5,359 nucleotides of DNA, taken from contig DQED01000117.1 in the NCBI GenBank assembly GCA_003525525.1, positions 1 to 5,359 of the forward strand, given 5' to 3'. Under the pieces are notes generated by a model. It had not been told where the DNA came from, made no database searches, and worked only from the letters and a program-made list of their open reading frames with translations. Position 1 is the stretch's first letter, and every line of letters starts with the position of its first letter. This DNA comes from Desulfovibrio sp. (GTDB taxonomy: Bacteria > Desulfobacterota > Desulfovibrionia > Desulfovibrionales > Desulfovibrionaceae). Below are positions 4,219-5,359 of the stretch, piece after piece. The translations under genes and the position numbers were made by a program.

Positions 4219-5359
4219 ACGCTTTCGTTTTTACTTCCGCCAACAGCGCGGCGCGCAGGGTCTCGTCGAGGCCCGGGTGAGGGAAGACGAGGGCCTCGCA
4301 GCGTTCGCGCGTCCAACCCTCGGACACGATGACCGTGGCCAGCGTGCCCATGGTCGATGCGCCGTGCCCCACGGCCGTCACTCCCGCCACCTTGCCCTCG
4401 CGCCAGACGACGCGGGCGAAGCCGGCCGTGTCGCTGTGCGCCTGGGCGATGGGGTTGGCCACGAAGGCCGCCTCGGAAACCGCGTCGCCCGGGGCGGCGA
4501 TGGCCCCGACGCGCATGATCTCCGGCACGCCGTAATAGCAGCCCGGGATCGGCCCGGGCGCGTAAGGCCCCGTTTCCAGGCCCGCGGCGTGGCGCGCGGC
4601 GTAGACGCCCTGGCTCGAGGCCGCATGGGCGAGCAACACCCGGCCGTTGCAGTCGCCCACGGCATAGACGCCCGGCGCGGTCTGCAGGGTGTCGTCCGTC
4701 CTGATCCAGGCCCGGTTGGGCGCGGGGTCGGCAAAGTTCGCGCCGAGTTCGGCCAGCCCCGGCACCATGGTCGCGGCGAAGCGGCCGATGGCGACGAGGG
4801 CTTTTTCGGCGACGATGACCTCGCCGCCGGCCAGCGTCATACGGGCCATGCCGTCCTCGTCCGTGACCAGGCTTTCCACCTTGACCCCGGCCCGGGCGTC
4901 GATGCCTTTCCTGCGCATGACCTGGGCGACGACCTTGGCCACGTCCGGGTCCTCGGCCGGGGCCAGGCGCGGCGCGGCGTCGACCAGCGTCACCTTCGCG
5001 CCCAGGCGGCGGTAGATTTCGGAGATTTCGAGGCCGATGGCCCCGGCCCCGACGATGAGGAGGCTTTTCGGGGCTTCGCTAAAATCGAGCACCGGCGCGA
5101 CGCCGAGCACGGCCTTGCCGTCGGGCTTGACGCCCGGAAAGGCGGCCGCGCGCGAGCCCAGGGCCAGGATCAGCGCGTCGAAGGGGATGTCCTCGGTCGC
5201 GCCGCCGGCCGCCACATGAGCCACGCCCGGAGCGACGCCGGCGAGGTTGCCGGAGACGAAACGGATGCCGGCCGTTTCCAGGCGCTTGGCCATGGCCGCG
5301 TGGGTCGCGGCCTGGAGCTTTTTTTTCTTCGCCTGCACGGCGGCCAAATCCACGGTGAC
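4217..5359 (-). CDS. Dihydrolipoamide dehydrogenase-like flavoprotein, N-terminus missing at window end
   Basis: The frame is open through the window edge, so GTG 5353 is internal. The FAD-binding start and the redox-active CxxxxC of this family lie outside and cannot be checked. Counting from GTG 5353, the visible part shows LILALGSRA (61-69), the NAD-binding VGAGAIGLEISEIYRRLGAKVTLVD split over 101-125, LVAIGR (186-191), the second FAD motif VYAVGDCNGRVLLAHAAS (229-246), and a dimerisation domain ending HPGLDE (359-364). That end matches the catalytic His-Glu pair of lipoamide dehydrogenases (HPTLxE). The enzyme reoxidises dihydrolipoyl groups of 2-oxoacid dehydrogenase or glycine-cleavage complexes with NAD+. 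Some positions drift from the norm: GCYYGVPEIM where YTxPE is usual, GHGASTM for GPGASEL, and Asp125 where NAD-binding Glu is common. A lipoamide dehydrogenase paralogue or another disulfide oxidoreductase is therefore possible. A glycine-cleavage neighbour upstream is conceivable but unseen. Confidence 0.85.
   Translation of the reverse strand, partial: VTVDLAAVQAKKKKLQAATHAAMAKRLETAGIRFVSGNLAGVAPGVAHVAAGGATEDIPFDALILALGSRAAAFPGVKPDGKAVLGVAPVLDFSEAPKSLLIVGAGAIGLEISEIYRRLGAKVTLVDAAPRLAPAEDPDVAKVVAQVMRRKGIDARAGVKVESLVTDEDGMARMTLAGGEVIVAEKALVAIGRFAATMVPGLAELGANFADPAPNRAWIRTDDTLQTAPGVYAVGDCNGRVLLAHAASSQGVYAARHAAGLETGPYAPGPIPGCYYGVPEIMRVGAIAAPGDAVSEAAFVANPIAQAHSDTAGFARVVWREGKVAGVTAVGHGASTMGTLATVIVSEGWTRERCEALVFPHPGLDETLRAALLAEVKTKA

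Noticed and set aside
4234..4248. ttccgccaa-like match in the dehydrogenase 3' end as a third copy of the maf-tail repeat
   Set aside because: Only about ten bases agree and they encode the unrelated LLAEV; the similarity stops at once.

Overview
The window looks like chromosomal DNA from a GC-rich Gram-negative bacterium. A Desulfovibrio/Solidesulfovibrio-type Desulfobacterota is my best guess. It rests on the high GC of the conserved genes (46 of 60 bases in 4741-4800), the Tat-exported protein, and long GC-rich hairpins with a 'ttcaagaag'-type core between genes. This is inference from style; no marker gene fixes the taxon.

Layout. Plus strand, left part: the C-terminal DNA-binding end of a NarL/LuxR-type response regulator (cut by the window start). 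One base after it begins a 346-residue two-domain protein, an N-terminal Rossmann-like nucleotide-binding domain followed by an SGNH-hydrolase-like domain of the kind found in surface-glycan loci. Then comes a gene-poor stretch (1309-1672) that drifts from GC-rich to AT-rich. It contains a short minus-strand remnant resembling the last codons of maf. Next is a membrane methyltransferase of the isoprenylcysteine carboxyl methyltransferase (ICMT) type, whose DNA is much less GC-rich (26 of 60 bases in 1681-1740).

Minus strand, right part (read right to left): an NAD/FAD dihydrolipoamide dehydrogenase-like protein lacking its N-terminus at the window end; a Tat-signal-bearing member of the L-2-amino-thiazoline-4-carboxylic acid hydrolase family; and maf, a nucleoside triphosphate pyrophosphatase. 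maf converges on the ICMT gene across a strong hairpin at 2440-2462. Large hairpins lie in both gaps between the minus-strand genes.

No single pathway joins these genes. The most interesting signal is the compositional islet (about 1430-2510) holding the ICMT gene. It is bounded by two direct copies of the maf GLPLAE-coding segment (1392-1412 and 2514-2534, 19 of 21 bases identical), and the present maf tail is itself AT-rich. This suggests that foreign DNA entered at the 3' end of maf, supplied a replacement tail and left the old tail behind. I see no phage, transposase, CRISPR or toxin-antitoxin genes, and no convincing new multi-gene system.
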